NCBI GenBank assembly: GCA_018817405.1
Contig: JAHITZ010000009.1
Span: 1-40,261 of the forward strand
Direction: 5' to 3'
DNA: 40,261 nt
From: Nanobdellota archaeon
GTDB taxonomy: Archaea; Nanobdellota; Nanobdellia; Pacearchaeales; GW2011-AR1
Both the position numbers and the translations under genes were made by a program. Below the pieces are notes generated by a model. That model did not search any database. It was not told the DNA's origin and saw only the letters and a list, made by a program, of their open reading frames with translations. Within the stretch, counting starts at the first letter, position 1. The number at the start of each line of letters is the position of its first letter. Shown piece after piece: positions 1 through 9,299 of this stretch.

Positions 1-183
1 ATTGATCCTATATTTGAAATAAGTCGTATTTCCCACTTTTTTATCAACCACTTTCATAACTTTCATAAAATTATTAGGAACCCGAAGTTTAAAAATCTGT
101 CGAAATCTAATAAGAACAGATGACGCTAAGTTTACAGCTCATAAAATAACAACATTTTTATACTCAAAGAGAGGTGTATTTTT

Positions 184-804
184 ATGGGAAATAGAATGCC
201 TCCCAAGTTAAAGGATGATCTCTTAAGGGTTATTGAAACAAGGCTTTCTGATTACTTAGGTGGTCGTACACATCCTCCAGAAGTGGCAACAACGTTTAAT
301 TATATTCTTTATGATGAATTTAATAAAGAAAGAACAAATGGCTCTGGGAAAGGGCATTCTTTAAAACCAGTTTTTGTAGGAGAATATTTTGTCGACCCAG
401 TAAATCCAGAGCAGACAAGGGTTTTTTCTCATCAAGGAACAGAAGCTTGCTCGCCCATCCCAATTACCCGAGGTGTTATTGGCAGAGCAGTTACAACAGG
501 CAGAAATCAATATGTCCCAGATGTAACACAAGACCCTGAACATGTTGGTTGCGACCCAGATATGGAGGGTTCTGAACTTGTTTTAGTAGCCTGGTCAGAA
601 CCTTTTGCTCCAGGAAATCCCCACGGTATTGGATATGTTGGAAGGAGAGTTCCACTAGGCGTACTTGATTTAGATTTTAACGTGAAATACGCGTTAAATA
701 GGCAAGAAAGAGGAAGACTGAAAAAAATTTGGGAAGAATATGCAAAGAGAATCTTCCCCGGAGAAGCACAATTCCAACCACGAGGAAAGCTGTGTGTTAA
801 GTAA
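184..804 (+). CDS. GAF-domain protein resembling free methionine-(R)-sulfoxide reductase (fRMsr)
   Basis: 206-aa ORF. GVIGRAVTTGRNQYVPDV...HVGCDPDMEGSELVLVAW...LGVLDLDF follows the fRMsr/GAF pattern (CDxxSxSEIV, GVLDIDS). Confidence 0.6.
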   Translation: MGNRMPPKLKDDLLRVIETRLSDYLGGRTHPPEVATTFNYILYDEFNKERTNGSGKGHSLKPVFVGEYFVDPVNPEQTRVFSHQGTEACSPIPITRGVIGRAVTTGRNQYVPDVTQDPEHVGCDPDMEGSELVLVAWSEPFAPGNPHGIGYVGRRVPLGVLDLDFNVKYALNRQERGRLKKIWEEYAKRIFPGEAQFQPRGKLCVK

Positions 805-813
805 TTATTTGGA

Positions 814-1020
814 TTACTTCCTCTTCTTCATAAAATAATAAACAAGCAACCCTGCCAATGCAAACACTACAAGGGGCCATGTAAAAAACCCATCCTGTCC
901 TGGTGAAAACATCACACCACTCATTGATCTAAAAATCAGTATAACCACAAGAATAAGAATTGCTGTTAAAACAACAACCTTCCAAAAATCCCTATCTTTC
1001 TTCGTTCGACGCTTTCTCAT
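814..1020 (-). CDS. small two-TM membrane protein
   Basis: 68-aa ORF with two hydrophobic segments and basic termini. Confidence 0.5.
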   Translation of the reverse strand: MRKRRTKKDRDFWKVVVLTAILILVVILIFRSMSGVMFSPGQDGFFTWPLVVFALAGLLVYYFMKKRK

Positions 1021-1111
1021 TTAATTACAAGCACTATTCTCTTTTTAACCTTTATGTCTTTCCAAAGAAAACTAGCAAAACTCTTAAATAAGGCAATTTA
1101 TTCGTTTTAGT

Positions 1112-1551
1112 ATGCCCATCAAAAAAGGCGATAAGGTCACGTTAGACTACGAAGGAAGGTTCCCAGACGGACAAGTTTTTGATTCTACAACCCACGGAGA
1201 CAATTCTCATCCGCTAACTTTCGAAGCAGGCACTGGGCAAGTAGTAAAGGGCTTTGATGATGCTGTTTTAGGAATAAAAAAAGGAGAAGAAAAAGAGTTT
1301 ACCCTCAGACCAGAAGAAGCCTACGGCCAGCCAAATCCAAAACTACTCCAAAAAATTCCAAGAGACAAACTGCCAAAAGGCCAAGAACCAAAGCTAGGCC
1401 TTATCCTAATGCTAAAATCACAAAGCGGACACCAACGGCAAAAATCACAGAAGTCGGAGACAAGGAAATCACAATAGACCTAAACCACCCTCTCGTAGGC
1501 AAAACCCTTATTTTCAAGATAAAGATTTTGGAAGTTGAAAGTTCTAAATAA
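1112..1551 (+). CDS. FKBP-type peptidyl-prolyl isomerase (SlyD-like), reading frame broken near 1411-1440
   Basis: The N-terminal ORF (1112-1477) reads [23 protein letters not shown]...[29 protein letters not shown]. The typical C-terminus [40 protein letters not shown] is in another frame and ends at 1551. Confidence 0.8.
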
Positions 1552-1684
1552 TTTAAACCCTTAAGCACAACGCGAATTTATTAATTGTTTCAATTATCCA
1601 TTATTTAGTCTTATGATAATTATAGATTTTAAGCAAAATGGGAAAGCGAGTGCCAGCCATGAGCAGTATTGCAGAGGGAAGTTG

Positions 1685-1709
1685 GTAAGAAACCGAGAAG
1701 GTTTCTTAC
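1685..1709. other. perfect 10-bp hairpin in a locally GC-richer convergent intergenic region (possible ncRNA or terminator)
   Basis: GTAAGAAACC-GAGAA-GGTTTCTTAC. Confidence 0.4.
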
Positions 1710-1746
1710 AGAGCGGATTCGCAAAAGTGATATAAAGATATAGAGA

Positions 1747-2085
1747 TTATTCTATCCTCTTCTCCAGATTCCTATGATAATTCCACAAAAACAAAATCCC
1801 AATTAAGAAAACAGGGCCAGAAATCAACAAGAACGCAACAGGGCTTTCATAAGTCTCAAAGAAAAATGTAAATCCCACACCAAGAATAATAAACAACCAT
1901 CCCCCAGTGTTTTCCCGCCTCCACGCAAACGTTGGAAGAAGATGCATAAACAAAGCACCCAAGACTAACGGGAACTCATATTCAGCAAAAACATCAAATG
2001 CAAACATCCTTAAAAAAAGAATAAACACAATCGCCAAAACTCTCGGAATCCAGTAAAGGAGTTTATTTCTTTTTTGTTTCTTCAT
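1747..2085 (-). CDS. membrane protein of unknown function
   Basis: 112-aa ORF with several hydrophobic helices. Confidence 0.6.
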   Translation of the reverse strand: MKKQKRNKLLYWIPRVLAIVFILFLRMFAFDVFAEYEFPLVLGALFMHLLPTFAWRRENTGGWLFIILGVGFTFFFETYESPVAFLLISGPVFLIGILFLWNYHRNLEKRIE

Positions 2086-2229
2086 AATACACTAAACTAA
2101 ATTGAATTTTTATATTTATCTGTTAAGGTGCTTGCGAATTTGCAGTAATTAATCAATGCAATCATTCTTAGAATTGTTCCTCTCCACCTTCCTTCCCAAA
2201 CTCAACCCAACCCCTCCAAAAATCGCCCG

Positions 2230-5217
2230 CTACTTCCCCAACTTCTCCCTAATTGCTTCTTCCCCACCGCTCCCACCAAACTCAGCTCCCTTGCTATTAA
2301 CCCTTAGACTTAAAATCTTGGAAATACCTTCATGCATAGAAACACCATAGAGGATATTTGAATCAAGGATAATTGCGTCGTTGTGCGTGACAATTATATA
2401 CTGCCCTGCTTTCATATATCTCTTCAACAACGATGCCAACCTCTCACTATTCCTCTTGTCAAGAGCAGCATCTATTTCATCCAAAATATAAAACTGATAA
2501 GGTTTGTATTCTTGTATTGCAAATAACAGAGAAAGCGCAACTAAAGTTTGCTCGCCTCCAGAAAGAGAAGCAACATCAAAATACTTGCCGCGCGCCATCT
2601 TCACGACAATGTTCACACCGTTCCCGAGAACATCTTCCCTGTCTGAAAATTCTCTATGGTTCTTTGAACTTCCAGTGCCGGAAAGCTTGTTCTCTGAATT
2701 TTCAATTTCTAAATATGCCACACCCTTTGCAGAAAGTCTTAAAAAATTCTCACTGAACAAATTATTGATTGCATTAAACGCTTTCATAAATGTTCTTTTT
2801 TTCTTTTTGTCAATTTCTTCAATTATTTTTAAAATCTCTTCTTTTTCTTTTCCCAAGGTGTCAACTTTTTCCTTGACAATGTCATACTCTTTTTTTATTT
2901 CATCATAAACTTCCAAAGCTCGCATATTAATTGAGCCGATAGTTTCCAAAGTAGATTGTGCTTTTCGCAATCTTTCCTCAATCACGTTCACGCTTCCTTG
3001 TAAAATTTCAACTCCTTTGTATTCTGTTAAGTCCATCTCTAATGTCTCTCTCTCACCATCAAGCTTTGCCTTTCCAATTTTAAGATAATTAATCTGGTCT
3101 TCTATCTGTCTTATCTCATTTTGCATCTCGCTTAACTTTATACTTCTTTCCTGAAATTTCTTCTGAGTTGTATCTCGTTCTGCAAACATTTTTTGAAAAC
3201 GGGAATTCAACTGATGCTCTTTTTCTTCTTTTTTATCAAGCAAAGACATCTTTTCATCTATCTCTCCTCCTAACTCATTAATTTTTTCTTCAATTTCATC
3301 CATATCAGATCTGCTTCTTTCTACAATACTTTTTGTTTTTTCTAACTCGCGTTCTTTATACAACAAAGTCGTGTCAATGTCCTCCTCTGTTCTAGAAGAA
3401 ATTTCCTCTATTTCCAGCATCTTATTCTCGTACCTCTCATATACCTTAGACAAATCTTCAGTTCTTCTTTCTAAAAGCTGCTTTTTGTTTTCTAATTCAG
3501 AAAGTTCTTTTTTTACTTCATTAAAAAAATCAACAGATTTTTTTAATAACTCCTTTTTCCCTTTTATGTTTTTATAAGACATCAATTCCCTTTCTGCATT
3601 TTTAATTTTACTTTCCAAATCATTAGTCTTCCTCATCTCCCTTCCTCTAGACTCTTTTAATCTTACTATACTCTGTTTTGCCTCTTCCAAATCACCCCTT
3701 GCTTTTGATACTTTGGTTTCACATTCAGAAAAAACATGCTTTACATGCTCTCTAGTCATTTTGCTCTGGCAAAGAGGACAAACATCTAACTTTTCCACCT
3801 TTTTCTTTAGCTCTTCGTTATGTTTTATTCCTGACTCTGCAACAGAAACTATTTTCTCATTTTTTAATTCCTCCTCCCTTAACATATCAATCTTGTCTTC
3901 TTCTTTGGCAAGACTTTTTTTATAAAATTCAATTGCATCAGCGCATTCTTTTTCAGTATTGAACTGTAAAATTTCAGAAAGCTCTTCAATCTCCCTAACA
4001 AAAGACTCAGACTCAGTATTCGCCCGCGTCAACTGTCTCTTCTTATCTTCCAACCTGTCTCTCAGAGAGTTTAACTCAGACTTTAAACCAAACGCCATTT
4101 TCTTCTCTTTTTCCAAGGAAGAAAGTTCTTCTTTTTTCTTCTTCAACTCAACAGCTTTATTAGCCATCAATGGAGTTTCGTCTCTCAATTTTTTAATTTC
4201 ATCCTCTAAATCAGGAATAGACTTTTGCATTTCTTCAATTCTATGAGAAACTTCCTCTCCCCTGTTTTCATACCCTTCCTTTCTAACTTTCAAACCTTCA
4301 AGTTCTGCCTTCAAGTTAGTGATTTCTTCGCGCAAACGGCTCTGCTCCAAACCAGTTGCATCTCTGATGTGCTTGTTTATCTGATTAATTTTTTCAGAAA
4401 GATTGTCAAGTTCTTCCTGTGCTTTTTGTGCTTTTTCTTGACTTTTATCTTTCACATCCATTTTTTCTTCAATTGTCTTGACTAAAGAAGTAATTTCCCT
4501 TACCTTGTCGTCGTGTTTTCTCTTTAAAATAGAAGCCTTCGCCCTCTGAACAACCAGCTGTAAATCCTTATATCTCTGTGCCTGTGCTTTTTCTTTTTCT
4601 AAATTATTCAAGTAAGCAGTCCTTTCTCTTAAAATCGTAGAGACCTCCTTTAACCTTGTTTCTGTCTTTTCAAGTTCTTTCAATGATTTTTCCTTTCTCC
4701 ATTCATAAACAGATATCCCTGCAACTTCCCCTATTATTTTCTTTCGCTCTTCAGGATGCATCTTTACTATAGACTGTATCTGGCCCTGCAAAATGATATT
4801 AAAACCATACGGATCAATCCCTGCCTGCCCAAGCGTTTCAATGACCTCTGCCCGCGTCTTTGTCTCTCCGTTTATTTTGTAAATACTCTGCCCCCTTAAT
4901 CTGACAAATCTCCCAATGCTAACCTCTCTTGTGTCAAGTGCAAACGCTTTGTCTAAATTATCAAATACAATTTCAACAAACGCCTCTTTCGCAGGCCTAA
5001 CATATTTGCTTCCCATAAAAATTAAATTGCGCGCCTTCTCAGCCCGCATTGATTTTATTGATAATCTTCCAAGTACAAAACACAGTCCGTCTGCGATGTT
5101 AGACTTCCCAGAGCCATTTGGCCCGATTATCACATTAATCCCTTTATCAAAAGGTATTTCAGTTCGCTTTGCAAAACTCTTAAATCCGTGAAACACCATC
5201 TTTTTTATGTGTGCCAT
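2230..5217 (-). CDS. SMC-like chromosome/repair ATPase with Rad50-type zinc-hook motif
   Basis: Walker A GPNGSGKSN; signature SLSGGEQTLVALSLLFAIQ; Walker B FYILDEIDAALD; long coiled coils; CPLC at residues 480-483 of 995; no recognisable SMC hinge. Confidence 0.9.
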   Translation of the reverse strand: MAHIKKMVFHGFKSFAKRTEIPFDKGINVIIGPNGSGKSNIADGLCFVLGRLSIKSMRAEKARNLIFMGSKYVRPAKEAFVEIVFDNLDKAFALDTREVSIGRFVRLRGQSIYKINGETKTRAEVIETLGQAGIDPYGFNIILQGQIQSIVKMHPEERKKIIGEVAGISVYEWRKEKSLKELEKTETRLKEVSTILRERTAYLNNLEKEKAQAQRYKDLQLVVQRAKASILKRKHDDKVREITSLVKTIEEKMDVKDKSQEKAQKAQEELDNLSEKINQINKHIRDATGLEQSRLREEITNLKAELEGLKVRKEGYENRGEEVSHRIEEMQKSIPDLEDEIKKLRDETPLMANKAVELKKKKEELSSLEKEKKMAFGLKSELNSLRDRLEDKKRQLTRANTESESFVREIEELSEILQFNTEKECADAIEFYKKSLAKEEDKIDMLREEELKNEKIVSVAESGIKHNEELKKKVEKLDVCPLCQSKMTREHVKHVFSECETKVSKARGDLEEAKQSIVRLKESRGREMRKTNDLESKIKNAERELMSYKNIKGKKELLKKSVDFFNEVKKELSELENKKQLLERRTEDLSKVYERYENKMLEIEEISSRTEEDIDTTLLYKERELEKTKSIVERSRSDMDEIEEKINELGGEIDEKMSLLDKKEEKEHQLNSRFQKMFAERDTTQKKFQERSIKLSEMQNEIRQIEDQINYLKIGKAKLDGERETLEMDLTEYKGVEILQGSVNVIEERLRKAQSTLETIGSINMRALEVYDEIKKEYDIVKEKVDTLGKEKEEILKIIEEIDKKKKRTFMKAFNAINNLFSENFLRLSAKGVAYLEIENSENKLSGTGSSKNHREFSDREDVLGNGVNIVVKMARGKYFDVASLSGGEQTLVALSLLFAIQEYKPYQFYILDEIDAALDKRNSERLASLLKRYMKAGQYIIVTHNDAIILDSNILYGVSMHEGISKILSLRVNSKGAEFGGSGGEEAIREKLGK

Positions 5218-5289
5218 CTCAGGAATTAGAGAAACAGGTATATAAAGATTATTTAATCACCCGAATATTACTCAAATTCATCAATAGGA

Positions 5290-5706
5290 TTACGCCACAA
5301 GGCAATCCAACCCACTCTCACAATCGATACATAATGTTCTATCTAACTCTTCTACCCTCTGAACATCCTCTTCAGAAGGCCTCACGCTTCGTAAGCAGTA
5401 TTTTGGATTACCCCTGTCAGATTTGTCAATTTCAAAACGGAAAAATCTCGATTTATTAAAGTCGCCCTCAACTTTATCATAAATTGCACTCCTTATACTA
5501 TCAGTGCTCACATTAAGGGCCTTTGCAACGTCTGTTAAACCAATCACTTCATCTTGGTGACGCAGAAAATACGTGATCACTGCCCCGGTTTTGGTTTTAA
5601 CCTGAGTGGCCCTCGTACTATTTAAGGTAGGGTCTCCAATGTGATATCTGTCTGTTTCGTCGATGTAAACATCCCCTGTAACTCGTATAAAATTCTTTTC
5701 TTTCAT
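5290..5706 (-). CDS. putative winged-helix/HTH DNA-binding protein with Cys-rich C-terminus
   Basis: HTH-like GLTDVAKALNVSTDSIRSAIYDKV; C-terminal LCIDCESGLDCLVA. Confidence 0.5.
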   Translation of the reverse strand: MKEKNFIRVTGDVYIDETDRYHIGDPTLNSTRATQVKTKTGAVITYFLRHQDEVIGLTDVAKALNVSTDSIRSAIYDKVEGDFNKSRFFRFEIDKSDRGNPKYCLRSVRPSEEDVQRVEELDRTLCIDCESGLDCLVA

Positions 5707-5773
5707 GAACTCGCACAGAATCTACCCTATATAAATATTTTTATAAACAATCATAAATAATAAAAACAAAAGT

Positions 5774-6244
5774 TTATTCCTTCACATTAGCAGCCTTTGC
5801 CTGAATTGTGTCATAATCTAATCCTGTCGCAGTACGGATTTTCCTTAATGTTCGTTCTCTTGGAACACCAATGTTATTTTCTAAATTATGTATTGTGTTG
5901 TCAGCAACTCTTAGTATTTTTGCAAACTCTGTCTGACACAAACCCGTCTTTTCACGATAACTCTTCAAAAACTCACCGAGCGTCCTAGAGGATTTGTATA
6001 GCTTCCGAACAAGATCTAAATCAAGATCTTGGGTAGGGGGCAATTCGGACCGAGACGGCGATTTCTTATCATATTCTCTGTAATACAAATTATTCAATTC
6101 AGCCTCTAAATTTCTCAGCTCTTTATAACTATTCATCAACGGCAAAACCTCTTTAGCAATCAACTCCAATTTAAGACGGCAGGCCTCTCTTGCTAAGTAT
6201 GTCAATTCGCCCGCATTTTCTTTAGTGTCATTCCTATATTTCAT
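5774..6244 (-). CDS. XRE-type HTH transcriptional regulator
   Basis: LGEFLKSYREKTGLCQTEFAKILRVADNTIHNLENNIGVPRERTLRKI matches the HTH_3/XRE pattern. Confidence 0.75.
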   Translation of the reverse strand: MKYRNDTKENAGELTYLAREACRLKLELIAKEVLPLMNSYKELRNLEAELNNLYYREYDKKSPSRSELPPTQDLDLDLVRKLYKSSRTLGEFLKSYREKTGLCQTEFAKILRVADNTIHNLENNIGVPRERTLRKIRTATGLDYDTIQAKAANVKE

Positions 6245-6312
6245 TTTCTTTCTAAATTATCTAAATATAAAAAAACTACACTAAATAAAAAAATAAAAAA
6301 TTAATAAAATGT

Positions 6313-7521
6313 TTAGTAGTAGCTTTCGCCGAATTCTTCTTTGGTTTCAGGTTTTCTTGTTAGTAAAACAATCAGAACAACTAAAAGGACTACAAAGACT
6401 ATCGCAAGAATAACTGTCAGCAAGACAGTTGTGTTTGCTTTTATCTCTGATTTACTTCCTTCTTCAACGTTTGCTCTAAATGTCTTTTGGTCAATCAATG
6501 TACCGCTATCAGATAGTACATCAATTGTAAAAGTGTATTCGTCCCTGACTGCTGAGTCAACAAAGACTTCAACTGTTCTGCTGCTTCCTGCAGGAACAAC
6601 AATAAGTGGTTCAGACACTTCAACATCTAGTTTTTCAGGACTGTCAGCAATGAGTTCAAAAACTCTGACAACATTTCCTCTGTTAACTAGTGTCAATGTG
6701 TAAGTCTCTGTTTGTCCTGTACCAAATGTTTTACTTTGGCCAGAAGTGACAACCATTGTGTTCTCCACAGCTCCACCTGTAACAAGAACCCTTCTTTCAA
6801 GTCTGTCGAATGAGTCGCTATTGAAAGCTTCCAATTCAACAGTGTACAATCCAGGTTCAGCGTTTGCTGGAACTCTTATGTATGTTCTTCTTTCAACTGC
6901 GTCTTCTTTATCAGGATTGTCCTGATCTACCGGAGAAAGATCGCCGAAGTATGTTTGCTCTTCCAAACCAAGTTCAGGAATTCTAATTCGCAAGAATGTA
7001 TCATCAGCAAATTGTCTTCCTCTGTTCTTCAGAACAACATCAACAACAAGTGAATCTCCAACACTCACTTCAGGTTGCATGTCAACACTTAAGATTTCCA
7101 AGGTGTATGACTCTCTGTCTGCTGTCAGACTGACTGTTTCGTGAGTCGATGTTCCGTCTTCGCTTTCAACAAAGATGTTGAGCTTCAAGCTTTCTTCTGG
7201 ATCTATGTTAGAAGGTACCTTAATACTCAAACGTTCTCTGTGCAAGTCAGCATTACTTGTTAAAACAAATCTTCTTGTTTCAACAGAACCGCTCTTGTCA
7301 CCAGAAATCCATGCTTCAATTGTGACATCTTCATGCGTAGCATCTGCGCTAACAAAAACTTCCACATCAAGATATTCGCCGGCAATAACGCCAACTGTAC
7401 CGCTACCAATTCCGTTCACTAAAACGTCATTCACAGTTATAGCCGCGCTTGCATTTGAAACACCAAGTACAAACAGTGCAAATACACTAACAAGCAAAAC
7501 CAATAGGTTTTTTTTTGACAT
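6313..7521 (-). CDS. exported, membrane-anchored surface protein with CARDB/S-layer-like beta domains
   Basis: N-terminal signal peptide, repeated beta-sandwich-like segments, C-terminal TM helix plus short charged tail. Confidence 0.65.
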   Translation of the reverse strand: MSKKNLLVLLVSVFALFVLGVSNASAAITVNDVLVNGIGSGTVGVIAGEYLDVEVFVSADATHEDVTIEAWISGDKSGSVETRRFVLTSNADLHRERLSIKVPSNIDPEESLKLNIFVESEDGTSTHETVSLTADRESYTLEILSVDMQPEVSVGDSLVVDVVLKNRGRQFADDTFLRIRIPELGLEEQTYFGDLSPVDQDNPDKEDAVERRTYIRVPANAEPGLYTVELEAFNSDSFDRLERRVLVTGGAVENTMVVTSGQSKTFGTGQTETYTLTLVNRGNVVRVFELIADSPEKLDVEVSEPLIVVPAGSSRTVEVFVDSAVRDEYTFTIDVLSDSGTLIDQKTFRANVEEGSKSEIKANTTVLLTVILAIVFVVLLVVLIVLLTRKPETKEEFGESYY

Positions 7522-7670
7522 TGTTTATCGATTAAATTTAGTTAATATTACACCTCCGCTATCGTTTATAAACTTTTGGGTGATAACATATATGCAGTTA
7601 CTTCGTAGTTACATATCGGTAGTGAAAACTCACAGAAAGATTTAAATTGGTATGCTTTGGTATACTTTGC

Positions 7671-7886
7671 ATGAAACCACCCCAGCAAAGAAACATAACG
7701 ACGATAAAATTAAAAAGAAAAACAAAAGAAAGATTAGACAAATTAAAAGTCCATAAGCGCGATTCTTACGATGAAATCGTCCAAAGAGTGCTTGGTATAC
7801 TTAACACTTGCCGCTCTGACCCAGACAATGCGCAGGAAAAACTGGAAAATTTGGAGCAATTAAGAAAGAGGAATAAGGTTGTTTAA
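7671..7886 (+). CDS. small RHH/antitoxin-like protein
   Basis: MKPPQQRNITTIKLKRKTKERLDKLKVHKRDSYDEIVQRVLGIL; internal ATG preferred over the ORF-track start at 7647. Confidence 0.55.
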   Translation: MKPPQQRNITTIKLKRKTKERLDKLKVHKRDSYDEIVQRVLGILNTCRSDPDNAQEKLENLEQLRKRNKVV

Positions 7887-8653
7887 TTCATTCCCTTCCA
7901 AATTTCCCTGCCAAGAACACAATCATCAACCATCGTAGGCGACTCATTAATAATCCTAATCTTCTTATCCTGCGGCAAACCCTCCAACAACTCCTCCCAC
8001 TCTTTCTTCTCTGTGGTTTTATGATGCCTCTCGCCCTTCTCCCCATAAATAATCCCTGAGAAATGCACATGCCAATCCTTTCGCGGAAACAATTTCCGCA
8101 CTTTCTCGTAATCAACGCTCTTCTCTCTAGCTAAGATATGAGCAAAATCCAGACAAAAACCACAACCTGTTTCCCTAACCAACTTGGCTATCTCATCTAT
8201 CGAACCAAAAACATTCACTTTCCCCATTGTTTCAGGCGCCAGCTCAATCTTCCACCCTTTTTCCTTCCTAACATCCATTAACTCTAATATCGCATCGCGA
8301 ATACTTTCATAAGCTCCCTCCTTATCTTTACCATAAAAACCCGGATGAAACACAACACACTTCGCCCCAAGCAACTCACCTATCTCGCACGCATCCAAAA
8401 TCCGTTTCTTCGAAGCCTCCAACTTAGCTTTGTCCGAAGCATTCAAATTAATAAAATAAGAACCATGTATCGAAAGCTCAATATCCAGCTCGCGAGCCTT
8501 CTTGCCAACCCGCACAGCATCCTCTGACTTCAAATACACAGAGTAAGTAAACGCAACTTCACACGCCCGCATCCCAAGCTTGTGTAAACTCTCCAAAACC
8601 TTTTCAGCTGAATCAGCCGGCCCAAGGCCTGCAGGACCAAATCGTATACTCAT
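7883..8653 (-). CDS. endonuclease IV (Nfo)-like TIM-barrel protein
   Basis: FGPAGLG..., LSIHGSYFINLNA, VVFHPGFYG, IELAPETMGK, GFCLDFAHILA, WHVHFSG. Confidence 0.8.
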   Translation of the reverse strand: MSIRFGPAGLGPADSAEKVLESLHKLGMRACEVAFTYSVYLKSEDAVRVGKKARELDIELSIHGSYFINLNASDKAKLEASKKRILDACEIGELLGAKCVVFHPGFYGKDKEGAYESIRDAILELMDVRKEKGWKIELAPETMGKVNVFGSIDEIAKLVRETGCGFCLDFAHILAREKSVDYEKVRKLFPRKDWHVHFSGIIYGEKGERHHKTTEKKEWEELLEGLPQDKKIRIINESPTMVDDCVLGREIWKGMN

Positions 8654-8687
8654 TGTATACTTCAGAATAAAACGTTAATAAAACTTC

Positions 8688-9059
8688 TCACCACAAACTA
8701 GAGTCTCTATCAATACTAAATGGATCCAAATAATCAGTCCTTGCCCGTGTTCCTTCTCTTCTCGCAATAGCCCTATCAACAGAACGACCACGATTGCTTC
8801 TTTTACTTCTTTTTCTCTGAATACCTCTCACCCCATCAACTAAATCAAAGACCCCAATAAGATAAACAACCCCGCCAGAACGTTCTCCATACTCCCTTCT
8901 TATCCTCCCACAGATAGATTCCTCAAGAGGCTCTCTCTTAGATTTAATCTCTGCAGTGAGTTCCCCTCTTGGATTTTCATAAGCTGCAAAATGGTACCTG
9001 TTCGCCATTGTGGGAATATTAGCCATTATTTTTTGTGCCCTGGCAACAAATCTCTTCAT
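8688..9059 (-). CDS. hypothetical basic protein
   Basis: 123-aa ORF, no family recognised. Confidence 0.45.
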   Translation of the reverse strand: MKRFVARAQKIMANIPTMANRYHFAAYENPRGELTAEIKSKREPLEESICGRIRREYGERSGGVVYLIGVFDLVDGVRGIQRKRSKRSNRGRSVDRAIARREGTRARTDYLDPFSIDRDSSLW

Positions 9060-9115
9060 TAAATCGTGTGTAACAGATCCTCTTTTATGATTCTTCTGGC
9101 TTGCCCTGGAAACGG

Positions 9116-9155
9116 GAAATGCAGAATACGGAGAAGAAATGCAGAATACGGAGAA
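9116..9155. repeat. two exact tandem 20-bp repeats
   Basis: GAAATGCAGAATACGGAGAA x2. Confidence 0.95.
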
Positions 9156-9170
9156 TAACCTCCGCCATCA

Positions 9171-9242
9171 TTAATACATCAAGATTTGCATTTTACGTAA
9201 ACTCCCCACTTTAGTTCGTGAGAAAGTAAATGCAAATCTTGA
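9171..9242. repeat. nested-hairpin repeat, copy A (module M1)
   Basis: Arms 9178-9193/9228-9243 form a 16-bp perfect inverted repeat around GTAAACTCCCCACTTTAGTTCGTGAG. 67/72 identical to 10196-10267. Confidence 0.9.
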
Positions 9243-9299
9243 TAATCATACGAAATGGGGACTTCAATGCTTTTTATATTTTATGCAAATAAACAACTA

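Noticed and set aside
3371-4485. Series of plus-strand ORFs (68-95 aa, and similar at 2433-2908 and 4916-5191)
   Set aside because: All are antisense to the SMC-like coding sequence, Ser/Phe-rich as expected for the complement of Glu/Lys-rich coiled coil; no independent coding signal.
5290-6244. Toxin-antitoxin pair from two adjacent HTH-type genes
   Set aside because: Neither protein shows a toxin fold by eye; two regulators side by side do not make a TA system.
7175-7645. 156-aa plus-strand ORF
   Set aside because: Antisense to the 5' part of the surface-protein gene; low-complexity Thr/Ser composition.
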